NCBI RefSeq assembly: GCF_900142035.1
Contig: NZ_FQZI01000003.1
Location: 479,237-543,236, forward strand
Direction: 5' to 3'
DNA length: 64,000 nucleotides
Source: Flavobacterium terrae
Lineage (GTDB): Bacteria > Bacteroidota > Bacteroidia > Flavobacteriales > Flavobacteriaceae
Both the position numbers and the translations under genes were made by a program. The stretch's first letter is position 1. Each line of letters opens with the position of its first letter. The notes beneath the pieces are model-generated. The model was not told the DNA's origin. It did no database searches and saw only the letters and a program-made list of their open reading frames with translations. Below, piece after piece: positions 7,868-17,858 of the stretch.

Positions 7868-10465
7868 ATGAACTTAAACAATTTAACAATAAAATCGCAA
7901 GAAGCTTTGCAGCAAGCACAGCAAATTGCACAAGCCAACGGCCAGCAACAGCTGGAAAACGAACACATTTTTAAAGGAATTTTAGAAGTGGACGAAAACG
8001 TGGCGCCTTTTATCCTTAAAAAACTGAATGTCAATGTAAACCTATTCAAACAGATTCTAGACAGTACTATTCAGAGTTTCCCGAAAGTATCGGGTGGCGA
8101 TTTAATGCTTTCCCGCGAAGCTGGTACTACATTAAATGAAGCCAATATCATTGCTAAAAAAATGAACGACGAATACGTTTCGATTGAGCATTTAATTTTA
8201 GCCATTTTCAAATCAAAAAGTAAAGTTGCTCAAATCTTAAAAGATCAAGGGGTAACCGAAAAAGGTTTAGAAGCTGCGATTGCAGAAATTCGAAAAGGAG
8301 AACGCGTAACTTCCGCTTCGGCTGAAGAAACGTATAACGCCTTAAACAAATACGCGAAGAATTTAAATCAATTAGCTAACGATGGTAAACTCGATCCGGT
8401 AATTGGTCGTGATGAGGAAATTCGTCGTGTGCTTCAGATTTTATCGCGTCGAACCAAAAACAATCCGATGTTAATTGGAGAACCTGGTGTGGGTAAAACT
8501 GCCATTGCTGAAGGTTTAGCACACCGAATTGTAGCTGGCGACGTTCCAGAAAACCTTAAAGATAAAGTAGTATTTTCTTTGGACATGGGTGCCTTAATTG
8601 CTGGAGCAAAATACAAAGGAGAATTCGAAGAACGTTTGAAATCCGTAGTAAAAGAAGTAACTTCAGCTGAAGGTGACATCGTTCTTTTCATTGATGAAAT
8701 CCACACACTAGTAGGTGCTGGAGGTGGCGAAGGCGCTATGGATGCAGCAAACATCTTAAAACCTGCTTTAGCAAGAGGAGAATTAAGAGCTATCGGAGCA
8801 ACCACATTAGACGAGTATCAAAAGTATTTCGAAAAAGATAAAGCACTAGAGCGTCGTTTCCAAAAAGTATTGGTGGATGAACCCGATACTGAAAGCGCGA
8901 TTTCAATCCTACGCGGAATTAAAGAGAAATACGAAACGCACCATAAAGTTAGAATCAAAGACGACGCGATTATCGCCGCAGTAGAATTATCACAGCGTTA
9001 CATTACCAATCGTTTCTTGCCAGACAAAGCGATCGACTTGATGGACGAAGCAGCTTCGAAATTACGCATGGAAATCAATTCGAAACCGGAAGAATTAGAC
9101 GTTCTAGATCGTAAAATCATGCAATTAGAAATCGAAATCGAAGCCATCAAACGCGAAAACGATGAGAACAAATTAAAAGTTCTTGGATTAGATTTGGCTA
9201 ATCTTAAAGAAGAACGCAATGAAATTTATACTCGTTGGAAATCCGAAAAAGATTTAGTTGATACTATTCAATCCATAAAACAAGAAATTGAGGATTTTAA
9301 AACTGACGCTGAACGTGCTGAACGCGATGGTGATTACGGAAAGGTAGCCGAAATACGTTACGGAAAAATAAAAGAAGCGCAGGAAAAATTAGATGGTTTA
9401 CAAATACAATTACAAGAAAATCAATCGGATAAATCCCTGATTAAAGAGGAAGTAACGCACGAAGATATTGCTGAAGTAGTAGCCAAATGGACTGGAATAC
9501 CAGTAACTAAAATGCTGCAAAGTGAACGCGAAAAACTATTACACCTTGAAGACGAATTGCACCGCAGAGTTGTGGGACAAGAAGAAGCAATCGAGGCGAT
9601 TAGTGACGCAGTTCGCAGAAGCCGAGCTGGATTGCAAGATGCTAAAAAACCAATCGGCTCTTTCCTATTCTTAGGAACAACTGGTGTAGGTAAAACGGAA
9701 TTAGCCAAAGCCTTAGCGGAATATTTGTTCGACGATGAAAACGCAATGACAAGAATCGACATGAGTGAATATCAGGAGCGTCATAGTGTGAGCCGTTTGG
9801 TAGGTGCACCTCCAGGATATGTAGGTTACGACGAAGGCGGTCAACTTACCGAAGCCGTGAGAAGAAAACCGTATTCAGTTGTATTATTGGATGAAATAGA
9901 AAAAGCGCATCCAGACACCTTCAACATTTTGTTACAGGTTTTAGATGAAGGACGTTTAACTGATAACAAAGGGCGTCTAGCTGATTTCAAAAACACGATC
10001 ATCATTATGACTTCAAATATGGGAAGTCACATTATACAAGAGAAATTCGAGAATTTAAAAGGTGGAATCGAAGCAGCAACGGAAGCTGCCAAAACAGAAG
10101 TATTAGGTTTATTGAAACAAACGGTTCGTCCGGAATTCATCAACCGTATAGATGAAATTGTGATGTTCACACCTTTAACAGGTGAAAACATTCGTGAGAT
10201 AGTAGGGTTGCAACTAAAAAGTGTTATCAAAATGCTGGCTTTACAACATATTACTATGGATGCAACTCCAGAGGCTATCACTTATTTATCCCACAAAGGA
10301 TATGATCCAACTTTTGGTGCTCGACCAGTAAAACGAGTAATTCAGAAAGAGGTTTTAAATCAACTTTCTAAAGAAATTCTATCAGGAAAAGTAACAACAG
10401 ATAGTATTATTTTACTAGATAGTTTTGACAACCAATTGGTTTTTAGAAATCAATCAGAAAAGTAA
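7868..10465 (+). CDS. clpB: ATP-dependent chaperone ClpB
   Basis: The 865-residue length matches the family. The order is an N-terminal Clp_N repeat domain (1-150), AAA-1 with Walker A GEPGVGKT (about 203-210), the coiled-coil middle domain (about 410-530, [20 protein letters not shown]) and AAA-2 with Walker A GTTGVGKT (about 604-611). The C-terminal domain includes [15 protein letters not shown]. ClpB is a hexameric disaggregase that threads aggregated proteins together with DnaK. It is monocistronic, with a repeat-containing upstream region and a strong terminator. Codon use is slightly more GC-rich than its neighbours, as expected of a highly expressed gene. Confidence 0.98.
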   Translation: MNLNNLTIKSQEALQQAQQIAQANGQQQLENEHIFKGILEVDENVAPFILKKLNVNVNLFKQILDSTIQSFPKVSGGDLMLSREAGTTLNEANIIAKKMNDEYVSIEHLILAIFKSKSKVAQILKDQGVTEKGLEAAIAEIRKGERVTSASAEETYNALNKYAKNLNQLANDGKLDPVIGRDEEIRRVLQILSRRTKNNPMLIGEPGVGKTAIAEGLAHRIVAGDVPENLKDKVVFSLDMGALIAGAKYKGEFEERLKSVVKEVTSAEGDIVLFIDEIHTLVGAGGGEGAMDAANILKPALARGELRAIGATTLDEYQKYFEKDKALERRFQKVLVDEPDTESAISILRGIKEKYETHHKVRIKDDAIIAAVELSQRYITNRFLPDKAIDLMDEAASKLRMEINSKPEELDVLDRKIMQLEIEIEAIKRENDENKLKVLGLDLANLKEERNEIYTRWKSEKDLVDTIQSIKQEIEDFKTDAERAERDGDYGKVAEIRYGKIKEAQEKLDGLQIQLQENQSDKSLIKEEVTHEDIAEVVAKWTGIPVTKMLQSEREKLLHLEDELHRRVVGQEEAIEAISDAVRRSRAGLQDAKKPIGSFLFLGTTGVGKTELAKALAEYLFDDENAMTRIDMSEYQERHSVSRLVGAPPGYVGYDEGGQLTEAVRRKPYSVVLLDEIEKAHPDTFNILLQVLDEGRLTDNKGRLADFKNTIIIMTSNMGSHIIQEKFENLKGGIEAATEAAKTEVLGLLKQTVRPEFINRIDEIVMFTPLTGENIREIVGLQLKSVIKMLALQHITMDATPEAITYLSHKGYDPTFGARPVKRVIQKEVLNQLSKEILSGKVTTDSIILLDSFDNQLVFRNQSEK

Positions 10466-10501
10466 TTCGGTTTTTATATTATTTGGTTAGGTTTTGGTTT
10501 G

Positions 10502-10540
10502 CCCGATTGATTTTAAATAATCAATCGGGTATTTTATTTT
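10502..10540 (+). terminator. Rho-independent terminator after clpB
   Basis: Stem CCCGATTGATT (10502-10512) pairs with AATCAATCGGG (10519-10529), followed by a T-rich tail. Confidence 0.9.
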
Positions 10541-10610
10541 AAATCATTTGATGATTAAATAAAGGATTTATTCCTACATTCGAATAAAATAAAACTCCTT
10601 ATTTACATAT

Positions 10611-11750
10611 ATGAACTTATTTGAAAAACAATACCACGAAGTCATTGAACTGATTGGTTTTGAAGATTACAACCAAGCTATTAAACGAATAATAGATTTT
10701 ACTCTCGATACTGAAAATATAGATTTTTACAAAAAAACTAACAGTTTCTTAAACTGGAACGATAGCAATGATGATAAAATTGAAATTAAGCAAAGATTAA
10801 GTGAGTTGGCTTCGGAATTACATCAGTATCTCACAAAAAAAGAAATTAAACCTCATCAAACAATCATTTCTCTTAATGAACTTGGAAAAAGATACAATTC
10901 AAATTTTGCACTTGGACCTATCAATTTAGATATTAAATCGGGAGAAATTATAGGTTTAGTAGGCGAAAATGGAAATGGTAAAACCACATTATTAAGAAGT
11001 ATTTGTGGTGAACTACATCCATCATCAGGAAGTATTAAATACCATTTTGAATACGATGACTTATTTGATTTACGAACTAAGTTAGTTTACATTCCTCAAA
11101 GAACCGAAACTTGGAGAGGGTCTATGTATGAAAATTTAGAATTTGCAGCTAGCTGTTATGGTTATACTCCTGAAGAAAATAATTTGGTTGTAGATTTAAT
11201 AATTACACGTTTAGGTCTAAGAAAATTTAGAAACTACAACTGGAACGGCTTATCTTCTGGCTATAAAATGCGTTTCGAATTAGCTAGAATGTTATTGCGA
11301 AAGCCCAAAATTTTACTTATTGATGAACCATTAGCTAATCTTGATATATTAGCTCAACAAACTATCTTGGACGATTTTAGAAACATCGCTAATTCTGCAT
11401 TTAGACCTATTGCAATAGTTTTAAGTTCTCAGCAATTGTATGAAGTCGAAAAAACTTCAAATCAAGTAGTTTTCTTAAAACAAGGGAGTCAACGAAATCT
11501 TAAATCTGAAGAATCACAAGAACAACATTTCATTGTTGAATTTGAAACTAATGAATCTTTAAGCACAATTAATGACAAATTAGCAAAACTTCAGTTACTT
11601 TCCTTAGAACAAAACGGAGGAACTTTAATTGCAACCTTCCCTATTAATGTTACTATTAATGACTTTATGAAAGTAGTAATAGAAGAAAACATTACAATCA
11701 ACTATTTAAGAAACATTACTCATTCAACTAGAAGATTCTTCATCAAATAA
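10611..11750 (+). CDS. ABC transporter ATP-binding protein with N-terminal extension
   Basis: The nucleotide-binding domain starts near residue 85. Walker A is GENGNGKTT (about 119-127), the signature is LSSGYKMRFELARMLLRKP (about 211 on), and Walker B is ILLIDEPLANLD. Before it lie about 85 residues of helical sequence with no ABC motif (MNLFEKQYHEVIELIGFEDY), and after it about 90 residues. The neighbour 8 bp downstream encodes a multi-spanning membrane protein, so the two probably form an exporter-like pair. The signature is SSGYK where LSGGQ is usual. Substrate unknown. Confidence 0.87.
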   Translation: MNLFEKQYHEVIELIGFEDYNQAIKRIIDFTLDTENIDFYKKTNSFLNWNDSNDDKIEIKQRLSELASELHQYLTKKEIKPHQTIISLNELGKRYNSNFALGPINLDIKSGEIIGLVGENGNGKTTLLRSICGELHPSSGSIKYHFEYDDLFDLRTKLVYIPQRTETWRGSMYENLEFAASCYGYTPEENNLVVDLIITRLGLRKFRNYNWNGLSSGYKMRFELARMLLRKPKILLIDEPLANLDILAQQTILDDFRNIANSAFRPIAIVLSSQQLYEVEKTSNQVVFLKQGSQRNLKSEESQEQHFIVEFETNESLSTINDKLAKLQLLSLEQNGGTLIATFPINVTINDFMKVVIEENITINYLRNITHSTRRFFIK

Positions 11751-11758
11751 TATCACTC

Positions 11759-13252
11759 ATGTTTAATAAAATTCAAAAAAAACTATTACTAAAATATCCT
11801 CTTTTATGGAACACAAAGTTTGTTCCTATGGTTTGTATTGGTTTACTTATTAATCTGCTATATTTTTTCATTGGATATGCAGACGGAGCCATTAATTTCA
11901 AGGAACGTTATGACTCTGATATAGATTTTACTTTCTTTAGTTTTTGCTTTCTTATTTCTTTAGTATTACTCATTTTGTGGTTAGTAAATTATTTTAGAAA
12001 TAATTCCTTAAAATCATTTTATCCAAAGAGTAAATACAGTTTATTTTACGAATGGATTCAAATTTTGGTGATTGTTCTTCTGCTAATAGGATTTTATTTT
12101 CCGTTTGAAATTGGAAGAAAACTTCACAAAACAAGTTATTTAACAGAGACTGAAGCTAAAAAAAGATGTGAGATAATATCTAAAGCCGACTTTTTTATTG
12201 ATGGAAGCTTTGGCGAAGCAGAAGTTGATTCGGTCAATTCAGTCCTAAAAGACACAGTTATCGATGGAGAACCTGTCTATCAAAATATTGTTTACAAAGA
12301 TTACGTAACAATTTTTGGTAAAAAATATAGCACTACTTCACTTATTAACCGAAACATTAGAGAATTTGCTTTTTTTACAGATGCTGAAGATTCACTTCGA
12401 AAAGTTGAAGTTCAAAAAATACTTTTTAAAGACAAAAAAGATGAAGTAAAAAAAATCATGGGCGATTATATGTCAATTATAAAAGAGCATGGTTTATTAA
12501 CAAATCTTACAAAAGAAAAATGGTTTAAAATAACATACAACCATCCAGAATTTAAAAAATATGAGTTAATAAACTCTTATGCCCCTAATGACAGCACAGA
12601 TATTTATTCTACTAATTATTATGATGAAACTGTTGTAACTACTTCTGTTGCTGATTATGAAACAAAAAAAGAGTATTCCAAATATTTCATTGAGCAAAAT
12701 ACATTAAGTCACAATTATCAAGTCATTTCAAGAGCCTATACTAGTTCCATTTTTAAAGAAGATTCGCTTTTACCATTTCTATATTTTGGTTTTGGAATAT
12801 CATTACTTATCTTTTCGTTTAGAGTTACTTCAGGAAAAACTTGGTTGATTGGAATTGTTACTTTAGGTGTGCTAAACTTAGTCACAGGAATTATTTCAGC
12901 AATAAGTGGTGAATTTATAACTTATACAATTTTAATTATATTATTTATTCTGGCCATCATAATTTATTACTTATCAATTTTAATATCAAAGAAAAGTCAG
13001 AATTTTTCTAAAATCGTACTCAATCTTTTACTATGGTTATTTGGCGCATTGATACCGCTAATTTATTCAACTTATTTTGAGATTTATAAAAAGTCAATTC
13101 AGCATCTAGAGTCATACTATTATGATCAACACTATATGTTTTTAAGCGACTTTGTTCCTAATATGCTATCAATTAATCTGATTATAGTTTTTGCAAGCAT
13201 GTTCTTTTTATGTTCATCTATTAGGAAATGGAAAGGTATTGCTGAAGAATAA
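11759..13252 (+). CDS. Multi-pass membrane protein, probable partner of the ABC ATPase
   Basis: The 497-residue protein has about three N-terminal membrane segments (around 20-42, 60-82 and 98-118), then a hydrophilic stretch of about 200 residues rich in Lys, Asp and Tyr. About five hydrophobic C-terminal segments follow (from about 336). This arrangement, with a large extracytoplasmic loop, resembles type-2 ABC permeases, but no family motif is visible. It begins 8 bp after the ATPase stop and ends before a terminator, so the two form a two-gene operon. Calling it a permease is inference from context. Confidence 0.75.
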   Translation: MFNKIQKKLLLKYPLLWNTKFVPMVCIGLLINLLYFFIGYADGAINFKERYDSDIDFTFFSFCFLISLVLLILWLVNYFRNNSLKSFYPKSKYSLFYEWIQILVIVLLLIGFYFPFEIGRKLHKTSYLTETEAKKRCEIISKADFFIDGSFGEAEVDSVNSVLKDTVIDGEPVYQNIVYKDYVTIFGKKYSTTSLINRNIREFAFFTDAEDSLRKVEVQKILFKDKKDEVKKIMGDYMSIIKEHGLLTNLTKEKWFKITYNHPEFKKYELINSYAPNDSTDIYSTNYYDETVVTTSVADYETKKEYSKYFIEQNTLSHNYQVISRAYTSSIFKEDSLLPFLYFGFGISLLIFSFRVTSGKTWLIGIVTLGVLNLVTGIISAISGEFITYTILIILFILAIIIYYLSILISKKSQNFSKIVLNLLLWLFGALIPLIYSTYFEIYKKSIQHLESYYYDQHYMFLSDFVPNMLSINLIIVFASMFFLCSSIRKWKGIAEE

Positions 13253-13258
13253 AAAAAG

Positions 13259-13292
13259 AGGGTTTAGTAATTAATATTTCTAAACCCTTTTT
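13259..13292 (+). terminator. Terminator after the ABC pair
   Basis: Stem AGGGTTTAG (13259-13267) pairs with CTAAACCCT (13280-13288), followed by TTTTT. Confidence 0.85.
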
Positions 13293-13362
13293 AATTGATG
13301 ATTTTTAAGGTTAAAATTCTTCTAAGAAACATTTTATAAAGAATAAGTTTTTAAAAAAATAG

Positions 13363-13884
13363 TTATAGGCCTGCGACAATTTCCCCATTAGGGTTTACTA
13401 CCAGTCTTTTAACATCTCTATCTTTTTTAATTTTTAGATTGTATTGTTTTTTGAGTACATCTCCATCTGCTTGAGTATATAAAAATTTATCTTTCACAAT
13501 AACCCAACCTGGAAAAGATTTATAAACTGAAAATATAACTGAACGTGGCAATTTAACATTATCATATTTTTCTACTACTCTTACTAATTTACCAGTATCG
13601 TTATATGTAGCCATTAATGACGCTTCTTCAGCATCAAAAAATACCAAATACTCATCATGTCCTTCATAATCCTTACCAATATTGTATCCTACAAACTTAT
13701 CCTGCATCTGTCTAACTTTTGTATCAGGATTTCTATCTGGTAAATAAACCGAAAAATCTTTTCCAGCATTTTTAATAACAACAGCTGGCAATTCATCAGC
13801 TATAAAATCTTCATCTTGAATACTCTGTGCGCTTGACACAAAAGCAAAACTTACAAGAGCTATAACACTAAGTATTAATTTCAT
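13363..13884 (-). CDS. Secreted PepSY-like protein of unknown function
   Basis: A signal peptide (MKLILSVIALVSFAFVSSAQ) shows export. The mature protein of about 150 residues has two repeated beta-rich units (EYLVFFDAEEASLMATYNDTGKLVRVVEKYDN, then VIVKDKFLYTQADG). These recall the PepSY-like/BLIP-like fold common in Bacteroidetes periplasmic proteins. The start at 13884 is preferred over an in-frame ATG 60 bases upstream because it begins a proper signal peptide. It appears monocistronic. Function unknown. Confidence 0.75.
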   Translation of the reverse strand: MKLILSVIALVSFAFVSSAQSIQDEDFIADELPAVVIKNAGKDFSVYLPDRNPDTKVRQMQDKFVGYNIGKDYEGHDEYLVFFDAEEASLMATYNDTGKLVRVVEKYDNVKLPRSVIFSVYKSFPGWVIVKDKFLYTQADGDVLKKQYNLKIKKDRDVKRLVVNPNGEIVAGL

Positions 13885-14134
13885 AATTACATTTTTTTTA
13901 ATTAAACAATAATAAAATGATTTTGAATTATCAATATAAGGCATACGATTACTTCCCCTTTTTGTTAATGATCTGATAACTCAAAGTGCTAAAAAAAAGT
14001 TTTTGGAATAGAAATAATGGAAGATGAGGGTAATTTTAATTGATTAAAGGTAAGTCTATAAATAATTAGCTAATGTTAATCATTTCCATATGCAATGTTA
14101 ATTATTCAAAGGTGTTTTTAATAGTTTAAATCCT

Positions 14135-14142
14135 TATTTTTG
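14135..14142 (+). promoter_or_regulatory. Bacteroidetes -7 promoter element
   Basis: TATTTTTG matches TAnnTTTG and lies 19 bp upstream of the GTG start of the epimerase-like gene. No clear -33 box was seen. Confidence 0.45.
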
Positions 14143-14161
14143 AATAAATCAAATTTTAATC

Positions 14162-15010
14162 GTGGTACATCAAATTTCTTATAATACCATTTCTATTGAA
14201 GTTAATTCGCAAGGAGCAGAATTAATTCAATTTTCTAAAGGAGACACAAAATATATTTGGAATGTGGACGAAGCTTTTTGGAATAAGACTTCTCCAATAC
14301 TATTTCCCATAGTGGGACGTCTTAAAAATGATTGTTATAATTTAAACGGAAAAAATTATAATATGGCAAGACATGGTTTTGCTAGAAATTATGATTTTAC
14401 GTTACTCCATAAAACTAAAAATTCGATAAGCTTTCAACTCAATGATAATGAGGAAACTTTTTCAATTTACCCTTTCAAATTCAAATTGATTTTAACTTAC
14501 ACCATTGAAAGTTATGGTTTAAAAATAGATTATAGTGTTACAAACAAATCTGAAGACACAATGCTGTTCTCAATTGGAGCACATCCTGCAATTAAGATAG
14601 ATACAGATTTTGAAAACTATTCTATTTTGTTTGAAAAAGATTCTTTACTCAATTGTCATGAACTAGAAAATGAACAATTTTCTGGACAAACAAAGCACAT
14701 AAAACTTGACAATAATCGACTTAACCTGAACTATAATTTATTCGAAAAGGATGCTATTGTTTTAAAGAAATTTGATTCAAAATATTTAACAATTTATAAG
14801 CATAATAACCCATTAATAAAAATTAGCTTTGATAACTTTCCTCATTTAGGAATTTGGACAAAAACAAATGCTCCATTCATATGTATTGAACCTTGGTATG
14901 GATATGCAGATAATCAAAATAGCACTGGTGAATTAACAACTAAAGAAGGAATGATTCATTTACCACCAAATGAAAGAAAAGACTTCGCAATACTATTTGA
15001 AATACAATAA
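14162..15010 (+). CDS. Aldose 1-epimerase family protein
   Basis: The 282-residue product has the galactose-mutarotase-like fold signature: GAELIQFSKGDTKYIWNVDEAFWNKTSPILFPIVGRL, then ARHGFARN, then a conserved GAHPAIK block (His) and the ending CIEPWYGYAD. Such enzymes interconvert sugar anomers. The catalytic pair is probably the His in the GAHP block and the Glu in CIEPW. The start is GTG; no better in-frame start follows the promoter element. A GNAT gene begins 3 bp after the stop, so the two share a transcript. Confidence 0.88.
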   Translation: MVHQISYNTISIEVNSQGAELIQFSKGDTKYIWNVDEAFWNKTSPILFPIVGRLKNDCYNLNGKNYNMARHGFARNYDFTLLHKTKNSISFQLNDNEETFSIYPFKFKLILTYTIESYGLKIDYSVTNKSEDTMLFSIGAHPAIKIDTDFENYSILFEKDSLLNCHELENEQFSGQTKHIKLDNNRLNLNYNLFEKDAIVLKKFDSKYLTIYKHNNPLIKISFDNFPHLGIWTKTNAPFICIEPWYGYADNQNSTGELTTKEGMIHLPPNERKDFAILFEIQ

Positions 15011-15013
15011 ACT

Positions 15014-15565
15014 ATGAAAACCGTTTCCTTTTTACCTTTTCAAAATTTAGAATCTGAAAGATTACTTTTAAGACAGATTACAAACGACGACATTGATGAA
15101 GTATTTGAATTAAGAAGCAATCCCGAAATAATGAAATTTGTTCCTCGCCCACTTGTTACAAAAAAAGAAGAAGCTTTAGAACATATTAAATTGATTCAGT
15201 CTAAAATTGAAGAAAATGAAGGAATAAATTGGGCTATTACAATAAAAGGGAATCCAAAACTAATAGGGGTAATTGGCCATTACAAAATTTCATGGGAAAA
15301 TTTACGATCTGAAATTGGTTATATGATTTTACCAGAATATCATGGTAAAGGAATAACTTCAGAGGCAGTAAAATTGCTAATTGATTATGGGTTTAACACC
15401 ATGAAAATGCACTCATTAGAAGCTATTATAGATCCTAGAAATGAAGCTTCTGCCAAAGTATTAGAGAAAAATAACTTTGTACTTGAAGCACAATTTAAAG
15501 AAGATACCTTATGGCAAGGTGAATGGCTTGACACTAATATATATTCATTATTAAACAAAAATTGA
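15014..15565 (+). CDS. GNAT family N-acetyltransferase (RimJ/RimL type)
   Basis: The 183-residue protein opens with LESERLLLRQITNDDIDEVFELRSNPEIMKFV and contains EIGYMILPEYHGKGITSEAVKLLIDYGFN, the acetyl-CoA-binding motif A with a YHGKG pyrophosphate loop. It ends with ASAKVLEKNNF. This is the RimJ/RimL-like subgroup that acetylates protein N-termini, amino acids or antibiotics; the substrate is not predictable. It lies 3 bp after the epimerase gene and its TGA overlaps the next ATG by one base, indicating translational coupling. Confidence 0.9.
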   Translation: MKTVSFLPFQNLESERLLLRQITNDDIDEVFELRSNPEIMKFVPRPLVTKKEEALEHIKLIQSKIEENEGINWAITIKGNPKLIGVIGHYKISWENLRSEIGYMILPEYHGKGITSEAVKLLIDYGFNTMKMHSLEAIIDPRNEASAKVLEKNNFVLEAQFKEDTLWQGEWLDTNIYSLLNKN

Positions 15566-16122
15566 TGATAAAAAAGTTAATTTTTCTATCACTAACCATT
15601 TTAAGTTTTAACTCGGTTTACACACAAACTAATTTAAAAGTAAATGGGTTAACAGCTTTTGTTTTAATCCCAAACATTGGTATCGAAACTACCTTAAAAA
15701 ATCACTGGACTTTTCAAGCTGATGTTTCAGCCTCTTTTTGGAAATCAATAAACGGTGGACCGTTACAATTTGTTATTTTAACTCCAGAATTACGCTATCA
15801 TATAAATAGTAACAATCAAGGTTTCTATTTTGGTGGTCATATAGCTGGAGGTAAATTTAAGCTCCAAAAATGGAATTACTCAGACACGCAATACTATCAA
15901 AAAGGATATAACTACATGATGGGAGCTACAATTGGCTATCAAAAAAAAATATCAACTAATTTTTTAATCGACATTTTTGCAGGAGTTGGAAATCAGCAAG
16001 CTTTTTATAAAGGATACTATTTAAGTAGCTTAGAAAGATATGAAAAAGCACATGATTATAACAAAAGTGGAGAATGGCTACCTTATAGAGGAGGTATTAT
16101 GATATGCTATCAGTTTAAATAA
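15565..16122 (+). CDS. DUF3575 outer-membrane-type protein
   Basis: The signal peptide (MIKKLIFLSLTILSFNSVYTQ) is followed by alternating amphipathic strands (GIETTLKNHWTFQADVSASFW, FVILTPELRYHI, GFYFGGHIAGGKF). The end is aromatic (GGIMICYQFK). This is the DUF3575 pattern, probably a small beta-barrel in the outer membrane. The ATG at 15565 overlaps the TGA of the GNAT gene; the TTG one codon earlier is less likely. Function unknown. Confidence 0.82.
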   Translation: MIKKLIFLSLTILSFNSVYTQTNLKVNGLTAFVLIPNIGIETTLKNHWTFQADVSASFWKSINGGPLQFVILTPELRYHINSNNQGFYFGGHIAGGKFKLQKWNYSDTQYYQKGYNYMMGATIGYQKKISTNFLIDIFAGVGNQQAFYKGYYLSSLERYEKAHDYNKSGEWLPYRGGIMICYQFK

Positions 16123-16155
16123 GAAAGCCATCTTATTTAGATGGCTTTCTTTTTG
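16122..16155. terminator. Bidirectional terminator
   Basis: Stem AGAAAGCCATCT (16122-16133) pairs with AGATGGCTTTCT (16139-16150), followed by T residues, between convergent genes. Confidence 0.88.
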
Positions 16156-16173
16156 ATTCAACTTACAATTTGA

Positions 16174-17682
16174 CTATTGTACCGCTAATAAAGCATTAGG
16201 CATACCATAACCAAATTCAGAATGTTTATTAGGATATAAATGTGAAGTTTGTCTCATTTTTGTTAAAACTTGATCTCTTGTCCATGATGGGTTTTTTGCC
16301 CACACTAAAGCAGCAATTCCAGCAGTTGTAGCCGTGGCTACTGATGATCCACCTACATAATCTCCTTGCCCATCATAATAACTATTCACAGGAATTTTAT
16401 TTCCAGATGGTCTTTCCATCATAATAGTAAAATCAATTTTACTTCCTGTATGACAAACTGTACATTTTTGATATGTTGAAGCTTCTTTAATTCCAGTTAC
16501 TGCAACAGTTTCTGGCATCCAAGCAGGGAAAATTACCCCTACAAAAGTTGTAAAACTTGTAGATGTACCACCTGCACAAAATATTAGTTTCCCTTTACTA
16601 TATGCATACTTAACACCATCTTCTATTTTACCAACAGAAAAAATATGCCCCATAGACATAGAAATTATTTTTACACTTGAATTATTTGCTAGAGCTGTAA
16701 AAGCATTTTTAACTCCATTTTGTTCGTGATAACCATCCAAAACAACATTTGAAGCCGCTCTGTACGCAATTAAATTAGAATTATATGCTACACCAACAGG
16801 AAATCCCTTATCATTTCTTGGAGCTGTTGCTACAGAAGACATACTTGTTCCATGTCCACATTTATCATTTACTCCATCTGTTCCAGTACTCCATGGCCAT
16901 ATAGAATCTACATACACACCATAACGTTGAACAGTTCTTCCTGAAGAATATCCATTATTAAAGTTAGCGTTTAAAAGAGAATTTACTGTAGAAGCTCCGG
17001 TGTCTACAACTCCTATTGTTATACCCTTTCCAGTACTATAATTCCATGCTGCTGGAATATTATGATTATTAAATGCCCAAGGCAATTTTGCATTTGGAGT
17101 AATTGTAGTGTAATCTGAAGAAGCGATAGCTTCTGAACCTAATCCGCAACCTGAACTAGATTCTGAATCAGATTTTTGTTCTACCATTCCTTTAGTTTCA
17201 AAGTATTTAAAATCTGATGGTTCAACATATCTTATGAAATTGTTTTTACGAAGTGCAATAACTGTTTCTTGTTTCTCGATAATTACATCTATTAAGTTCA
17301 AAAATGGATCTGAAGAGATTAAAAAGTCCTTAGATGATTTTCCTTCATATTTTTCAATGATTTGAATAATTGAGTTTTGATAACCTCTACCGTTCATTGA
17401 TTTACTACGATCAAAATCATTTTTATCATTCCCGAATCCTATTGTACAAATGTTATTTCCATTTTTTATAGCACTCCAAATTTCATAATTAGAAGCATCT
17501 TTCCAATTAAATGATCCTTTGGTTTGCAGAGATTCATCAATTTTAGAAACAATTTGTGTTGCAGTTAAGGGATTTTTTTGTTCAGGTGAAACAACTATGT
17601 CTTCAAACTTTGAATCGTCTTGGGTACATGATGCAAATGCAATAATCGATACTGCACAAATTCTTAAAAGTGTTTTTTTCAT
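16174..17682 (-). CDS. Subtilisin-like (S8) serine protease lipoprotein
   Basis: A lipoprotein signal (lipobox around Cys19) is followed by about 170 residues of probable propeptide. The S8 catalytic domain then shows Asp227 in GVVDTGAS, His277 in CGHGTS and Ser447 in GGSSVATAT. The usual oxyanion-hole Asn (AAGN) appears to be replaced: the matching stretch reads FCAGGTST around residue 368. A CTVC motif (407-410) sits in an insertion before the serine, which could be a disulfide. The enzyme should be exported and lipid-anchored. It is transcribed alone, toward a shared terminator. Confidence 0.9.
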   Translation of the reverse strand: MKKTLLRICAVSIIAFASCTQDDSKFEDIVVSPEQKNPLTATQIVSKIDESLQTKGSFNWKDASNYEIWSAIKNGNNICTIGFGNDKNDFDRSKSMNGRGYQNSIIQIIEKYEGKSSKDFLISSDPFLNLIDVIIEKQETVIALRKNNFIRYVEPSDFKYFETKGMVEQKSDSESSSGCGLGSEAIASSDYTTITPNAKLPWAFNNHNIPAAWNYSTGKGITIGVVDTGASTVNSLLNANFNNGYSSGRTVQRYGVYVDSIWPWSTGTDGVNDKCGHGTSMSSVATAPRNDKGFPVGVAYNSNLIAYRAASNVVLDGYHEQNGVKNAFTALANNSSVKIISMSMGHIFSVGKIEDGVKYAYSKGKLIFCAGGTSTSFTTFVGVIFPAWMPETVAVTGIKEASTYQKCTVCHTGSKIDFTIMMERPSGNKIPVNSYYDGQGDYVGGSSVATATTAGIAALVWAKNPSWTRDQVLTKMRQTSHLYPNKHSEFGYGMPNALLAVQ

Positions 17683-17844
17683 TTGGATAGTTTTTTGGTT
17701 TGTTTGTATAAAATAATTATAAGAATCTAAAATACAATCTTTTATCGATAAAATGTAAGAAAAAGTAGATAAAATGCATTTAACTGATTATCAATATCTT
17801 AAAAAAAACAATACGATTTTTAATAAAAAAAAGATTTTTCATAG

Positions 17845-17852
17845 TAAATTTG
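17845..17852 (+). promoter_or_regulatory. -7 promoter element directly before smpB
   Basis: TAAATTTG matches TAnnTTTG and ends 6 bp before the smpB ATG, so the transcript would be nearly leaderless. Confidence 0.65.
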
Positions 17853-17858
17853 CCAATC

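Noticed and set aside
8434..10281. Open frames antisense to clpB
   Set aside because: They mirror the codon pattern of clpB, have no family resemblance and no promoter or start context.
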